A stretch of 64,000 nucleotides of DNA, from positions 1 through 64,000 of the forward strand of contig DASUYB010000029.1 of assembly GCA_036377595.1 (NCBI GenBank). Direction: 5' to 3'. This document shows, piece by piece, positions 1 to 8,273 of this stretch. The position numbers and the translations under genes are program-made. This stretch comes from Longimicrobium sp. (GTDB lineage: Bacteria > Gemmatimonadota > Gemmatimonadetes > Longimicrobiales > Longimicrobiaceae). Under the pieces are notes generated by a model, which did no database searches, was not told the DNA's origin, and was given only the letters and a program-made list of their open reading frames with translations. Numbering within the stretch: the stretch's first letter is position 1; every line of letters begins with the position of its first letter.

Positions 1-126
1 TCGCTGGCCGAGCTCGAAGCGACGCTGAGCAAGCGTTGCTGCGAGCTCGGCGAGCAGACCGAAATCATCCGAAGTACCACCTGCTTCCGGTGGTGGCCCA
101 CGGACGCAAATGCGTCAACTGTATAG
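1..126 (+). CDS. C-terminal fragment of a probable DUF4253 protein
   Basis: An open frame enters from the window edge and stops at TAG 124-126, giving 41 residues. Its end (an EII-R-S-T-T-C-F-R-W-W stretch) resembles the extreme C terminus of the next gene (EI-R-K-T-Q-S-L-Y-C-W-W-D). That tail is typical of DUF4253 proteins, so this is probably a tandem paralogue cut by the window. The catalytic or binding role of DUF4253 is unknown. The fragment is short, so the assignment rests on one motif and its position. Confidence 0.5.
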   Translation, partial: SLAELEATLSKRCCELGEQTEIIRSTTCFRWWPTDANASTV

Positions 127-267
127 CCGGATTTGGTATAAGACCTTTCTCCTTCTGATCGAGGACGGCACCTCGCGCGGGTTGACGCCGGGGCGCTGCC
201 GCCGCGACATTCTCTGCATCTTCGTTCACACCCCCCCGCGTTGCTTTCCGCTCTCCTCCCGCTCCAC

Positions 268-1971
268 ATGTCCTGGGTGTATCTCTTCCTCCTGCTGTGG
301 CTGCAGGCGATACGGCTGTGGCCGGTCATCGGTGCGGCGATACTCGGGTTTCTGATGGCGCCGCTCTTCAAGCTGCGTCGCCTCCCGACCGCATGCGCGG
401 CGGCGCTCGCGGTGGCCGTCCTGTGGGACCTGTTCTTCGTGACCATCGGCGCGTCGCCGTGGCGCTGGGTGATGCTGCTGCCGCTCGCCGCCGTCTTCCT
501 GGCGCCGTGGGTCGTCACGCCGCTGAAGATGTGGCGGACGCGCACGCCCAACCCGGCCGACTACCCCACCGAGCCGTACGAGCTGAAGCGGCATCCGCTC
601 TCGCCCGTGGCGGCTGAGTGGGCCTCGCGGGCGTGCCGCAAGCTGATGGCCGACGGCTTCGTCCCCGTGGACGACGTCGGGCGGTGGCTGACGGGCGGCA
701 AGGCGATCCGCATGGTGATGCTGGACCACGCCGGCGAGGGTGTGCGCGCGATGGTGCTGGCCGGCGCGGGAGCGCAGCCCGCCGTGGCGACCGACGGCGC
801 GCTGACGTTCTACACGGTGTTGGAGGACGGACGCCAGATCGGGGTCTCGAACTTTTCCGGCCCGCGGACGCACGCCACCCGCCCACCCCACGCCAGCGCG
901 CGCTTCCCGGAGATCCGCGACGCCGACGTGCTGCTGACGGCCTTTCGCGCCTTTGTCGCCTCCGTGGCGGGAGATGCCCCGCGCACGCTGCCGCCCGGCG
1001 CCACGGCGGCGGAGTTCATGGCCGCCAACGCGGGCGACCATGAGGAGGAGATGACGGCACTTGGATGGTACCGCCGCGCGGGCGAGGGCTGCCGCTGGAC
1101 GCTCCGCGGCGCGGTGCTCGCGAACTGGTACCGCCTTTTCCCCCTGCGCCACCTGGGCGTGCGTGCGGCGCTTCGCGAGCAGGACCGGGTGCTGAAGGAA
1201 CTGGGGATCCGGGTGAAGCTATGGCCCTCCGTCACGCGCAAGCCGAAATGGTGGCTCACCGCGGGCGGGGTGAACGCCGCGACGGTGGCGGCGCTGCTGA
1301 TGTTCGGCATCGTCTGGCCGTGGATGGCGGATCGCGGCGGGATCGTGGGGATGGCGCCGCTGCTGGGGCGCCCGGACCGCGTCGTCCCCGAGCCGCTGCC
1401 GGCGGGGTTCGCGGTGCCGCGCGACTACGACGGTGCGGTGGCGGCGCTGTCGCGGCTGGCGGGCGCGCCGGCGCGGCCGCTCGAGGCGAACGATGGCTAC
1501 GCCGGCGGCGACCAGGTGGGGATGCAGGTGCCCGTCGCGAAGAATCGGGTCGACGGGCTGCTGGCCACCGCGCAGCCGGCGTTCGCCGCGCGCGGGTTCG
1601 TGCTGCTGCACACGCAGGACTTCAGCCAGCTGCCGGCCGACCCGGATGCGCTCGCGCTCTTTCCGCTGGGCGATGCGTACGACGTGCTGCGCAAGCTGAA
1701 CACCAACGGCGGGAACTACGGCATCGATCCCGACCGGGTGGTCGCGTGGCTGCACGAGGTCGACCGCGAGCACCCGCTGACGGTGAACCAGGCGGGGTTC
1801 GACTTCGTGGGCGCGCGCTTCCGCGACCCCGTATCGCCCGCCGAGGCGCGGGCACTCGCGGCGCGCGTCACGCGCTTCTGCCCCGACGTGGTGACGCAGG
1901 GCACCGGCAGCGTCCGCGCCCTGGCGGCGGAGATCCGCAAGACGCAGTCGCTGTACTGCTGGTGGGATTAG
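268..1971 (+). CDS. Membrane protein with C-terminal DUF4253 domain
   Basis: 567 residues from the ATG at 268; an in-frame TTG at 241 would add nine residues, and neither start has a clear ribosome site. The N terminus has three hydrophobic stretches (about residues 1-30, 45-65 and 78-95), and another lies near 340-360, so it is predicted membrane-anchored. The last ~150 residues carry DUF4253 features: an FPLGDAYDVLR block, a TNGGNYGI segment, FCPDVVTQGTG and a terminal CWWD. DUF4253 is common in bacteria and has no firm function. The 5' neighbour ends in a similar tail, suggesting a tandem pair. Between this gene and the next lie only repeats and a terminator. Confidence 0.8.
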   Translation: MSWVYLFLLLWLQAIRLWPVIGAAILGFLMAPLFKLRRLPTACAAALAVAVLWDLFFVTIGASPWRWVMLLPLAAVFLAPWVVTPLKMWRTRTPNPADYPTEPYELKRHPLSPVAAEWASRACRKLMADGFVPVDDVGRWLTGGKAIRMVMLDHAGEGVRAMVLAGAGAQPAVATDGALTFYTVLEDGRQIGVSNFSGPRTHATRPPHASARFPEIRDADVLLTAFRAFVASVAGDAPRTLPPGATAAEFMAANAGDHEEEMTALGWYRRAGEGCRWTLRGAVLANWYRLFPLRHLGVRAALREQDRVLKELGIRVKLWPSVTRKPKWWLTAGGVNAATVAALLMFGIVWPWMADRGGIVGMAPLLGRPDRVVPEPLPAGFAVPRDYDGAVAALSRLAGAPARPLEANDGYAGGDQVGMQVPVAKNRVDGLLATAQPAFAARGFVLLHTQDFSQLPADPDALALFPLGDAYDVLRKLNTNGGNYGIDPDRVVAWLHEVDREHPLTVNQAGFDFVGARFRDPVSPAEARALAARVTRFCPDVVTQGTGSVRALAAEIRKTQSLYCWWD

Positions 1972-2060
1972 GGGCGCCCTCTCCGGCTCGCCCAGGCTCG
2001 CCACCTCTCCCGTACCGGGAGAGGTAGGGGTGAGGATGCCCGCGCGGGTGGCGAATATTC

Positions 2061-2322
2061 GCGCGGCCGCAGGCTGGCCCCCTCCCCCGGCCCCTCCCCC
2101 GCTGCGCAGGGGAGGGGAGAACTCAGCGTGGCGACGAGACTCTGCGTGAGGGATGCGCGCCCGGAGGGCCGGGACGCCGCCGCGCGTGCACCGTAGCCGG
2201 CCGTTCGCGGGAATGCCGGGCGCGGCGGTGGCCCGGCGCCGTTGGCCACAGCGGTATCGTGGCCTACGGCGCGCGCAGCCCGTTTGGGCGTCTCAGCGCC
2301 CAACACGCCCAAACCCCGCAGT
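2061..2322 (+). repeat. ~260-bp GC-rich interspersed repeat, copy 1
   Basis: Begins with a pyrimidine-rich palindrome (CCCCTCCCCCGCTGCGCAGGGGAGGGG-like) followed by 'CTCAGCG', then a block reading TGCGTGAGGGATGCGCGCCC, and ends in a region with CGCGCGCAGCCCG. The same order recurs at 48608-48867 (same strand) and, shorter and inverted, at 16777-16959. It fills the gap between the DUF4253 gene and lemA; a separate small inverted repeat sits at 2004-2026. No coding capacity is convincing, although short frames inside the repeat encode a similar Arg/Ala-rich string in each copy. Confidence 0.8.
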
Positions 2323-2335
2323 TCCAAAAAGCTTC

Positions 2336-2367
2336 GGGGCCGCACCTCCGACTGGAGATGCGGCCCC
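2336..2367 (-). terminator. Rho-independent terminator of lemA
   Basis: GGGGCCGCA pairs with TGCGGCCCC around a short loop. Read on the minus strand, the stem is followed after a few bases by a run of five T. It lies just downstream of the lemA stop codon. Confidence 0.6.
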
Positions 2368-2395
2368 GTCTTCATTGCATCGCCTCGACGATCGG

Positions 2396-3013
2396 CTACG
2401 TGGCGCTGTCGAAGTTCACGGTGGGGGCCTGCTCGGAGCCGGCGGGCGCCTGGTACGGCTCCTTGCGCTGCGCGCCCGTGACCTTGGCCGTGACCGCCTG
2501 AGGGAACTGGCGGATGTAGGTGTTGTAGTTGCGCACCGCCTCGTTGTAGTCGCGCCGTGCCACGGCGATGCGGTTCTCGCTCTCGGCCAGCTGGTCCTGC
2601 AGCGCCTGGAAGTTCTGCGTGGCGCGCAGGTTGGGATACGCCTCCACCGCGATGTTCAGGTAGGTGCCGATGGCCCGCGTCTGCGCGGCCTCGGCCTGCT
2701 GCAGCTGGTTCACGTTCTTGCTTTCCACCGCCGTGCGCGTCTGCGCCTGCGCCTGGTTCAGCTGCTGCTCGGCGGCCTGCAGCTGCCCCGCGCGCGCCCG
2801 CGCCACGTCGGTGTAGGTGCCGCGCTCGAAGCTGGCGGCGCCCTTCACGGTGGCCACCATGTTGGGGATGAGCTGGTTCCTGGCCGTCAGCTCCACCCCG
2901 ATGTTGGACTTGGACTGCTCGGCCGTCTCGTCGAGCTGCTGGATGCGGTTGTAGCCGCACCCCGCCAGCGTGAGCGACATCGCCACCGCCACCGCCATCC
3001 GTCTCTGCCGCAT
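2396..3013 (-). CDS. lemA: LemA family lipoprotein
   Basis: 205 residues from an ATG preceded by GGAGGAG. The N terminus is a short lipoprotein signal with lipobox LTLAGC, so the mature protein should be lipid-anchored. The rest is long amphipathic helices with the LemA signature: LDE-EQSKSNI, R-NQLIPNMV-TVKGAA, and a late PNLRA--F--LQDQLAESENRI-VAR-DYNEAVR-YN segment. LemA proteins are small membrane-associated helical-bundle proteins whose biochemical role is not settled; they are often encoded beside TPM-domain proteins, as here two genes upstream. The lemA / nucleotidyltransferase / TPM order on one strand with short gaps suggests a single operon read from about 4750. Confidence 0.93.
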   Translation of the reverse strand: MRQRRMAVAVAMSLTLAGCGYNRIQQLDETAEQSKSNIGVELTARNQLIPNMVATVKGAASFERGTYTDVARARAGQLQAAEQQLNQAQAQTRTAVESKNVNQLQQAEAAQTRAIGTYLNIAVEAYPNLRATQNFQALQDQLAESENRIAVARRDYNEAVRNYNTYIRQFPQAVTAKVTGAQRKEPYQAPAGSEQAPTVNFDSAT

Positions 3014-3056
3014 CGTCTCCTCCGGGAGTGGGAAAGCCCAGGCCTGACGGTTGGGG

Positions 3057-3782
3057 TCAGGCCGGCGCCTCGAACCGGTCCACGTACTCCACCACCCGCG
3101 CCACCGCGTCCAGATACCCCGTGACCACGGGCGAATCCGGCCGCACGTCGAGCTTCGTCTGTCCGGCGCGCGCGCGCAGGATCTCCAGCAGCGGCCCGGG
3201 GTCGAACCCCACGCGCGACGCGGTGGCCGCCACCACCGCCTGCGGGTCACGCGCAACCTCCACGCCCGACAGCCGCAGCACGGTGCGGAACATCACCAGG
3301 AAGGTGGAGAGCGACTTGAGCAGCACGGGCTCGAACTTCAGCGCCTCGCCCGCCTGCGTCAGGTAGCGCGTGCGCAGGCGGATCTGCGCGCCCTTCAGCT
3401 CGCGCTCCAGCTGCATCCGCAGGTCGGCCGGCCGGATCTCGACCCCCGCGAAGGGGTCGGCGCCGTGCAGCACCAGGTGCGCGTCGCGGATGTCGGCCAG
3501 CTCGATGGGAAAGGTGTCGGCGCTGTCGCGGAACTCCGCCTCGCTCATCACCAGCGGCGGGGGATTGCTCTCCGCGGCCCAGGCGCGGGCCAGCGCGCTC
3601 CCGCGGCGCAGCGTGGCGGCCTGCGTGTCGCCCAGCAGCACCAGCAGGTTCAGGTCGCTCACCCCGTCGCGGTACTCGCCGCGCGCGGCCGAGCCGTACA
3701 GCACCACCGAGCGCAGCGCGTCGCCGTACGCGCCGGCCAGGTCGCGCGCGAAGGCCTGCGCGCGCTCAGTCTCCTTCCCCAT
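3057..3782 (-). CDS. Nucleotidyltransferase-domain protein
   Basis: 241 residues. Near residues 28-45 it shows the MNT-type nucleotidyltransferase pattern SVVLYGSAARGEYRDGVSD, i.e. GS followed by a D-x-[DN]-like metal site. The second carboxylate position reads 'SDLNLLV', so one of the usual Asp residues is Asn. The remainder is helical and resembles the C-terminal half of stand-alone nucleotidyltransferases. It sits between the TPM gene (14-bp gap upstream) and lemA (43-bp gap), an arrangement implying co-transcription. Substrate is unknown. The Asp-to-Asn change could reduce or abolish catalysis; a by-eye alignment cannot decide this. Confidence 0.8.
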   Translation of the reverse strand: MGKETERAQAFARDLAGAYGDALRSVVLYGSAARGEYRDGVSDLNLLVLLGDTQAATLRRGSALARAWAAESNPPPLVMSEAEFRDSADTFPIELADIRDAHLVLHGADPFAGVEIRPADLRMQLERELKGAQIRLRTRYLTQAGEALKFEPVLLKSLSTFLVMFRTVLRLSGVEVARDPQAVVAATASRVGFDPGPLLEILRARAGQTKLDVRPDSPVVTGYLDAVARVVEYVDRFEAPA

Positions 3783-3796
3783 CGTCGCTCCCGCGC

Positions 3797-4753
3797 TCAC
3801 CAGTCGCCTCCCGCGCCGCCGCCGCTGAACCCGCCGCCGCCCCCGAATCCCCCGAACCCGCCCCCTCCGCCGCCGAAGCCGCCGCCCCCCCATCCCCCGC
3901 CCCAGCCGCCCCCGCCGTGACGTCCCCCGCCGCCGCCCATGGGGAAGGGGAGGAAGACCGGGAGGCATCCCCGCCGCCGCCCGCCCCCCGAGAGGAGGAG
4001 CATGATCACGATGAAGGCGATGAAGATCCAGATCTGCGACCCGCCGCCGCCGCGGTACCCCCGGTCCCCCGCCGGCTCCCCGCGGGGGACGGAGACGGGC
4101 GCGACCACGGGGGAGAGCTGGAAGCCGAAGTGCTCGGCGTACGCCTGCGCCAGCGCCGACACGGCCAGGTAGATGCCGCGCCCGGGGTTCCCCGCCGCCA
4201 GCTCGGGCACCAGCACCCCGCGCCCGATGCGCCCCGCCTCGCCGGCGGGGATGAAGGTCATGGTGCCGGTGCCGGTCTCGATCCGCCAGTGGCGGTCTTC
4301 CATGGTCACCAGCACCACCGCGCCCGTGTTGCGGTCCGGCGTGTTGGGATCGCCCTTCTTGCCGACCTGCCACTGCCGCCCGATCTCGCGCGCCACCGTC
4401 GACGCGTCGCGCCCCTGCGCGTTGGGAAGGGTGACGACCACGATCTCGCCGCCGCTCTTGGCGCGCACGTCGTCGATCACCGCCTGGATGCTGTCGCGGT
4501 ACTCGGCGGGGATGACGCCGGCGAAATCGTTGACGTACCCCGTGGGCTCGGGGATCTGCAGCTGCTGCGCGCGCGCGGGCGGCGCGGCCGCCCCGGCTGC
4601 CAGCGCCAGGGCCAGCGCGATCCGGCCGCGGCGGCGCGCAAATCGCGTGCATGGCGCGGCGCGGGGGGCGTCCGCGCGCTCGGTGCTCCCGTTCAGTCCA
4701 CCCTCCAGACCGTCATTCCGATACCGGCCGATGAAGCGTTCCGTGTGGGTCAT
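3797..4753 (-). CDS. TPM-domain (YgcG-like) membrane protein, Gly-rich tail
   Basis: From ATG 4753 the product has about 318 residues: an Arg-rich start, a hydrophobic signal segment ending near ARAQ, then the TPM domain (GYVNDFAGVIP, SGGEIVVVTLPNA, NTGAVVLVTMEDRHWRIETG, GRGIYLAVSALAQAYAEHFGF). One transmembrane helix (WIFIAFIVIMLLL) follows, then a tail almost entirely of Gly, Trp and Phe ending GGDW, typical of this family. TPM proteins act at the cell surface; some have phosphatase activity or help membrane-protein repair. The start is uncertain because ATG 4753 lies inside the divergent lipoprotein gene; no other ATG or GTG occurs before the signal segment. Confidence 0.85.
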   Translation of the reverse strand: MTHTERFIGRYRNDGLEGGLNGSTERADAPRAAPCTRFARRRGRIALALALAAGAAAPPARAQQLQIPEPTGYVNDFAGVIPAEYRDSIQAVIDDVRAKSGGEIVVVTLPNAQGRDASTVAREIGRQWQVGKKGDPNTPDRNTGAVVLVTMEDRHWRIETGTGTMTFIPAGEAGRIGRGVLVPELAAGNPGRGIYLAVSALAQAYAEHFGFQLSPVVAPVSVPRGEPAGDRGYRGGGGSQIWIFIAFIVIMLLLSGGGRRRGCLPVFLPFPMGGGGGRHGGGGWGGGWGGGGFGGGGGGFGGFGGGGGFSGGGAGGDW

Positions 4754-5336
4754 CGCCCTGCTCGCGGCCGCCGCGTGCGGCGGCGGCGACAACGTGGTGG
4801 TGCGCGCCTCGCTCGAGGACGGCGGGCGGCAGCCGATCGGCGACCTTCCCGTGCGCCTGCTTCCGTACGACCGGCAGGGCATTCTCGATTCACTCGGCAC
4901 CGAGAACGAGGATCCCGAGCCGAAGTTCGCGCCCGGCACCCTGGCGCGGTTGCGCAGTTTGCAGGCCGCCGAAGCGGCGGTCAAGGCGCGGGGCGACACC
5001 GCGGTGGGCAGGATCCAGGCCCAGCGGCGCGCGCTGCTGCTGGAAGTGGACAGTATCCGCAAGGCGCAGGAGAAGTGGCTGGAGAAAATGAAGGACGACT
5101 TCGAGAAGGCGGTGCAGGATCGCGTGGGCCGCAGCGGGCTGATGGAGAAGGCCGACACCACCGACGCCGCCGGCCGCGCGAGCTTCGAGGCCGAGCCGGG
5201 GAAGTGGTGGGCCGTGGCGCGCTACGTCCTCCCCGACGAGGTGCTGGAGTGGCAGGTGCCCGTCACCGCGCGCGAGGGCGACAGCACCGTCGTGCGCCTC
5301 ACGCGGAAGCGGGCCCGCGAAGAGCCGTTCTTCTGA
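4731..5336 (+). CDS. Predicted lipoprotein with coiled-coil-like middle
   Basis: 201 residues from ATG 4731. A short charged start, a hydrophobic core and LAAAAC form a clear lipobox. Residues ~25-55 look like a beta strand domain (VVVRASLEDG, DLPVRLLPYD), followed by a long Lys/Glu/Arg-rich helix (about residues 75-140) that may form a coiled coil, then another beta segment. The pattern resembles lipoproteins with carboxypeptidase-regulatory-like folds, but I do not recognise the family. It is transcribed away from the TPM/lemA operon, and its start overlaps the annotated start of the TPM gene by 23 bp. It ends at a palindrome separating it from the convergent defensin-like gene. Confidence 0.75.
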   Translation: MKRSVWVIALLAAAACGGGDNVVVRASLEDGGRQPIGDLPVRLLPYDRQGILDSLGTENEDPEPKFAPGTLARLRSLQAAEAAVKARGDTAVGRIQAQRRALLLEVDSIRKAQEKWLEKMKDDFEKAVQDRVGRSGLMEKADTTDAAGRASFEAEPGKWWAVARYVLPDEVLEWQVPVTAREGDSTVVRLTRKRAREEPFF

Positions 5337-5357
5337 AACGATCTTAAAAAGATATAT

Positions 5358-5432
5358 GGCTCACGCAGAGTCAGCAGAGTTAGCAGAGAGAACCGCTGTT
5401 CAACTGCTGACCCTGCTGACTCTGCGTGAGCC
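5358..5432. repeat. Long palindrome, family I (CTCACGCAGAGTCAGCAG), copy 1
   Basis: A ~75-bp imperfect inverted repeat: the left arm GGCTCACGCAGAGTCAGCAG is mirrored by CTGCTGACTCTGCGTGAGCC. It is bordered by an A run on the left and CTTCTTTT on the right, so it could terminate transcription in both directions. It lies between two convergent genes. Related copies occur at 9748-9823 and 53451-53524. Confidence 0.85.
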
Positions 5433-5458
5433 CTTCTTTTCTCCCGATCTCGGGGTGA

Positions 5459-5662
5459 TCAGAAGCAGGTGCACCCCGGGTTGCAGACGCCGCCGTTGAA
5501 GCCGCGGGCGATGCAGGCGCCGTCGCAGCTCTCGTCCACGCACGCGCGCGCGGTGACGGGCGTCTGCGGGGCCGCGACCGCCTGTGCCGCCCCGAACGCC
5601 AGCGCCGCCGCCGCCGTCCACGCGAACGCGCCGTACCGGATGTACTTCGCCGTATGAGCCAT
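5459..5662 (-). CDS. Secreted six-cysteine defensin-like peptide
   Basis: 67-residue precursor starting at ATG 5662, preceded by GAGGAGGG. Residues 1-31 form a signal peptide ending near AQAVAA. The mature part has six Cys at 41, 46, 50, 60, 64 and 66, spaced C-x4-C-x3-C-x9-C-x3-C-x-C. The C-x3-C ... C ... C-x-C order and the segment GFNGGVCNPGCTCF match the cysteine-stabilised alpha-beta pattern of defensins, including a G-x-C gamma-core. Bacterial defensin-like peptides with this pattern are known (for example from myxobacteria). Loops 1 and 3 are shorter than usual, so another disulfide miniprotein is possible. It has no leader of the RiPP-like type found from 8.3 kb. Confidence 0.75.
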   Translation of the reverse strand: MAHTAKYIRYGAFAWTAAAALAFGAAQAVAAPQTPVTARACVDESCDGACIARGFNGGVCNPGCTCF

Positions 5663-5818
5663 ACGTCCCTCCTCGTGAGAGCGTGAATTCCCCAGCCCGC
5701 CATCGGGTACAGGGGACATTGGACGCTTTCAACGTGCCAACGTGATCTTTGATCGGCCGACGGCATTGCGCAAATTACGCGCCCATGCGTCGCGGTGGCG
5801 ATCTATGTCAAAAGGAAT

Positions 5819-5908
5819 TCACACAAAGGCACAGAGAAAAAGAGAGCCACGGAGAACGGCAATCGGTTCTCCGTGGCTCTCTTTTCCCCTTCTGTCCCTC
5901 TGTGTGAG
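5819..5908. repeat. Long palindrome, family II, copy 1
   Basis: A 90-bp imperfect inverted repeat: TTCACACAAAGGCACAGAG and GAGAGCCACGGAGAACGG on the left pair with the reverse order on the right, ending CCCTCTGTGTGAG. Three more copies of the CACGGAGG type occur at 17064-17136, 18383-18446 and 29165-29247. This one lies just 3' of the ftsH operon, where it probably ends transcription. Confidence 0.8.
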
Positions 5909-5917
5909 GCTGTTCCG

Positions 5918-6091
5918 TCAGCGCTCGCCTTCCGCCTGCGACGGCTTGTCGGGCTGGCCGCTGCCCTCGCGCCGCTCGGTGGCCGGCACCGGGCGCTCGG
6001 GCTCGGGCTGCGCCTGCTCGTCCGCGGAGTGCGGGCTCTTGTCGCTGTAGCGCGGGTCCTTCCCGCCGTTGGCATCCATTCGCGTCTCCAT
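5918..6091 (-). CDS. Small hydrophilic protein downstream of ftsH
   Basis: 57 residues, start ATG 6091 preceded by GAAGGAG. The sequence is dominated by Glu, Asp, Pro, Gln, Lys and Ser with no hydrophobic core, so it is probably disordered and cytoplasmic. It begins 14 bp after the ftsH stop and shares the ftsH strand, consistent with translation from the same mRNA. I recognise no family. The strong ribosome site and position are the main support. Confidence 0.6.
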   Translation of the reverse strand: METRMDANGGKDPRYSDKSPHSADEQAQPEPERPVPATERREGSGQPDKPSQAEGER

Positions 6092-6105
6092 CTCCTTCGA
6101 TCGAC

Positions 6106-8130
6106 TCAGTCCGCCGCCGGCTCGTCCGCCGGCGACGTGGCCGCGCGCGCCTGGCTGGCGTCGCCCAGCGGCGCGGCGGGCGGCGGGGTGACCACGCGGT
6201 CCTCGCTGGGCTCGCGCGTGCGCGGCGGCAGGTGCATGATCTCCCGCAGCTCCGACTCGTCCACCACCTCCTTCTCCAGCAGCCGCTGCGCCAGCACCTC
6301 CAGCACGCCGCGGTCCTCGGTCAGCAGCTTGCGCACGCGCTCGTAGGTGCCGTCGATCAGCCCGCGGATCTCGCTGTCGATCTCGCGCGCCGTGTCCTCG
6401 CTGTACTGGCGGCCGCCCGCGTGGTCGCCGTCGGCCTGCAGGAACTGCATCCGCCGCGGGCCGCTGAGGTTCACCGGGCCCAGCTCGCGGCTCATCCCGT
6501 ACTCCATCACCATGCTGCGCGCCAGCTCGGTCACGCGCTCCAGGTCGTTCCCCGCGCCGGTGGAGATCTCGTTGAACACGATCTCCTCGGCCACACGCCC
6601 GCCCAGCAGCACGGCGATGCGGTCCATCAGCTCCTGCTTGGTGAGGAGATAGCGGTCTTCCGTGGGCAGCTGCTGCGTGTAGCCCAGCGCCGCCACCCCG
6701 CGCGGGATGATGCTGATCTTGTGCACCGGGTCGGCCGTGGGCACGCGCTCGGCCACGATGGCATGGCCGGCCTCGTGATAGGCCACGATGGTGCGCTCCT
6801 TCTCGTTGATCAGCCGGTTCTTCTTCTCCAGCCCGGCCACGATGCGGTCCACCGCGTCGTCGATCTCGAGCATGGTCACTTCCGGCTTGTCGCGCCGGGC
6901 GGCCAGGAGCGCGGCCTCGTTCAGCAGGTTGGCCAGGTCGGCGCCCACGAACCCCGGCGTGCGCCGGGCAATGCGGTCCAGGTCCACGTCCTTCGCCAGC
7001 GACACCCCGCGCGAGTGGATCCTGAGGATGTCGAGCCGCCCCTTCCAGTCGGGCCGGTCCACCAGGATCTGCCGGTCGAAGCGACCGGGGCGGAGCAGCG
7101 CGGGATCCAGGATCTCCGGCCGGTTGGTCGCCGCCATGATGATCACGGCGATGCGCGGGTCGAAGCCGTCCATCTCCACCAGGAGCTGGTTCAGCGTCTG
7201 CTCGCGCTCGTCGTTGCCGCCCAGCACGCCGCCGGGGGTGCGCGCCTTCCCCAGCGCGTCGAGCTCGTCGATGAAGATGATGCACGGCGCCTGGCTCTTG
7301 GCCTGCGCGAACAGGTCGCGCACGCGGGCCGCGCCCACGCCCACGAACATCTCCACGAACTCGGCGCCCGAGAGCTGGAAGAAGGTGACGCCCGCCTCGC
7401 CGGCCACCGCGCGCGCCAGCAGCGTCTTCCCCGTCCCCGGCGGGCCCACGAGCAGCACGCCCTTGGGGATCTTGGCCCCCAGCTTGGCGAACTTCTCCGG
7501 GCTGCGCAGGAACTCCACGATCTCCTGCGTCTCCTGCCTGGCCTCGTCCACCCCCGCCACGTCGTCGAAGGTGACGCCGGTGCCTTCCTCGCCCACGATG
7601 CGCGCGCGGCTCTTCCCCACGGTCAGCACGCCCTGCGTGGGGTTCATCCGCCGCATCATGAAGCTCCAGAACACCACGATCATGGCCACCGGGAGGAGCC
7701 AGATGAGAAGGCTCCAGAGCTTCCCCTCCGAGGCGAAGTCGTAGGGCACCTGCCGGGTGTCCAGCAGGCGCATGAGCTCGGGGTCGTCGACGGTGTTGTC
7801 GCGCGTGGCGGTCCACTGGCGCACGCGCGCGCTGTCGCGGATGGCCTTCTTCGGAACCGCCACCACGGCGGTGGGGGTGATGGTGACCTGCTCCACCTGC
7901 CCCGCCTGGATGCGGTTCTTCAGCTCGCTGTACTTCATCCGCCCGCTCCCCTGCATGCCGCCAAAGAGCATGGTCAGGGCGATCAGGGCCATGAAGCCGA
8001 AGAGGAGCGGGCCCACGCCGAAGCGGCCGGGCCCGCCGAGGCCGCCGCCGCGCCTGCGGTCGGAGCCGCGGCGCCTCTCGTTCTGGATGGGGGGTTCCAT
8101 GCCGGCCCGCAGGCGCAAGCTTCGGACCAT
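6106..8130 (-). CDS. ftsH: ATP-dependent zinc metalloprotease FtsH
   Basis: 674 residues from ATG 8130; a second ATG at 8100 would give 664 residues, and neither has a strong ribosome site. Two membrane helices flank a periplasmic domain (helices near residues 40-58 and 138-158). The AAA module has Walker A GPPGTGKT (229-236), Walker [10 protein letters not shown] (284-292) and the arginine-rich second region of homology ([20 protein letters not shown]). The M41 protease site HEAGH is at 452-456, with a third-ligand Asp near 530. FtsH degrades misfolded and regulatory membrane and cytosolic proteins as a hexamer. The C terminus is Ala/Pro-rich. A small downstream gene follows at 14 bp. Confidence 0.98.
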   Translation of the reverse strand: MVRSLRLRAGMEPPIQNERRRGSDRRRGGGLGGPGRFGVGPLLFGFMALIALTMLFGGMQGSGRMKYSELKNRIQAGQVEQVTITPTAVVAVPKKAIRDSARVRQWTATRDNTVDDPELMRLLDTRQVPYDFASEGKLWSLLIWLLPVAMIVVFWSFMMRRMNPTQGVLTVGKSRARIVGEEGTGVTFDDVAGVDEARQETQEIVEFLRSPEKFAKLGAKIPKGVLLVGPPGTGKTLLARAVAGEAGVTFFQLSGAEFVEMFVGVGAARVRDLFAQAKSQAPCIIFIDELDALGKARTPGGVLGGNDEREQTLNQLLVEMDGFDPRIAVIIMAATNRPEILDPALLRPGRFDRQILVDRPDWKGRLDILRIHSRGVSLAKDVDLDRIARRTPGFVGADLANLLNEAALLAARRDKPEVTMLEIDDAVDRIVAGLEKKNRLINEKERTIVAYHEAGHAIVAERVPTADPVHKISIIPRGVAALGYTQQLPTEDRYLLTKQELMDRIAVLLGGRVAEEIVFNEISTGAGNDLERVTELARSMVMEYGMSRELGPVNLSGPRRMQFLQADGDHAGGRQYSEDTAREIDSEIRGLIDGTYERVRKLLTEDRGVLEVLAQRLLEKEVVDESELREIMHLPPRTREPSEDRVVTPPPAAPLGDASQARAATSPADEPAAD

Positions 8131-8146
8131 GCACGGGGGTTACGGA

Positions 8147-8202
8147 AGTGCTGAGTGCTGAGTGCCGAGAGTCGAGTGCCCAGTGCCCAGTGCCCAGTGC
8201 TG
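8147..8202. repeat. Heptamer array, AGTGCCC/AGTGCTG type
   Basis: Eight consecutive 7-nt units beginning AGTG (AGTGCTG twice, AGTGCCG, one degenerate AGAGTCG, AGTGCCC three times, AGTGCTG). It lies between the ftsH start and the last RiPP-like gene. The same unit makes a longer array at 23177-23267. Confidence 0.85.
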
Positions 8203-8273
8203 GAGATGCGAAGGCGCCGGGCCTGGTGGGAGGCCGGGCGCGCTCGGGGTGGTGCGGGATGGACCGCGGTGGA

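Noticed and set aside
2153-2900. Open frames crossing the ~260-bp repeat and antisense to lemA
   Set aside because: They are low-complexity translations of repeat DNA and overlap the certain lemA gene.
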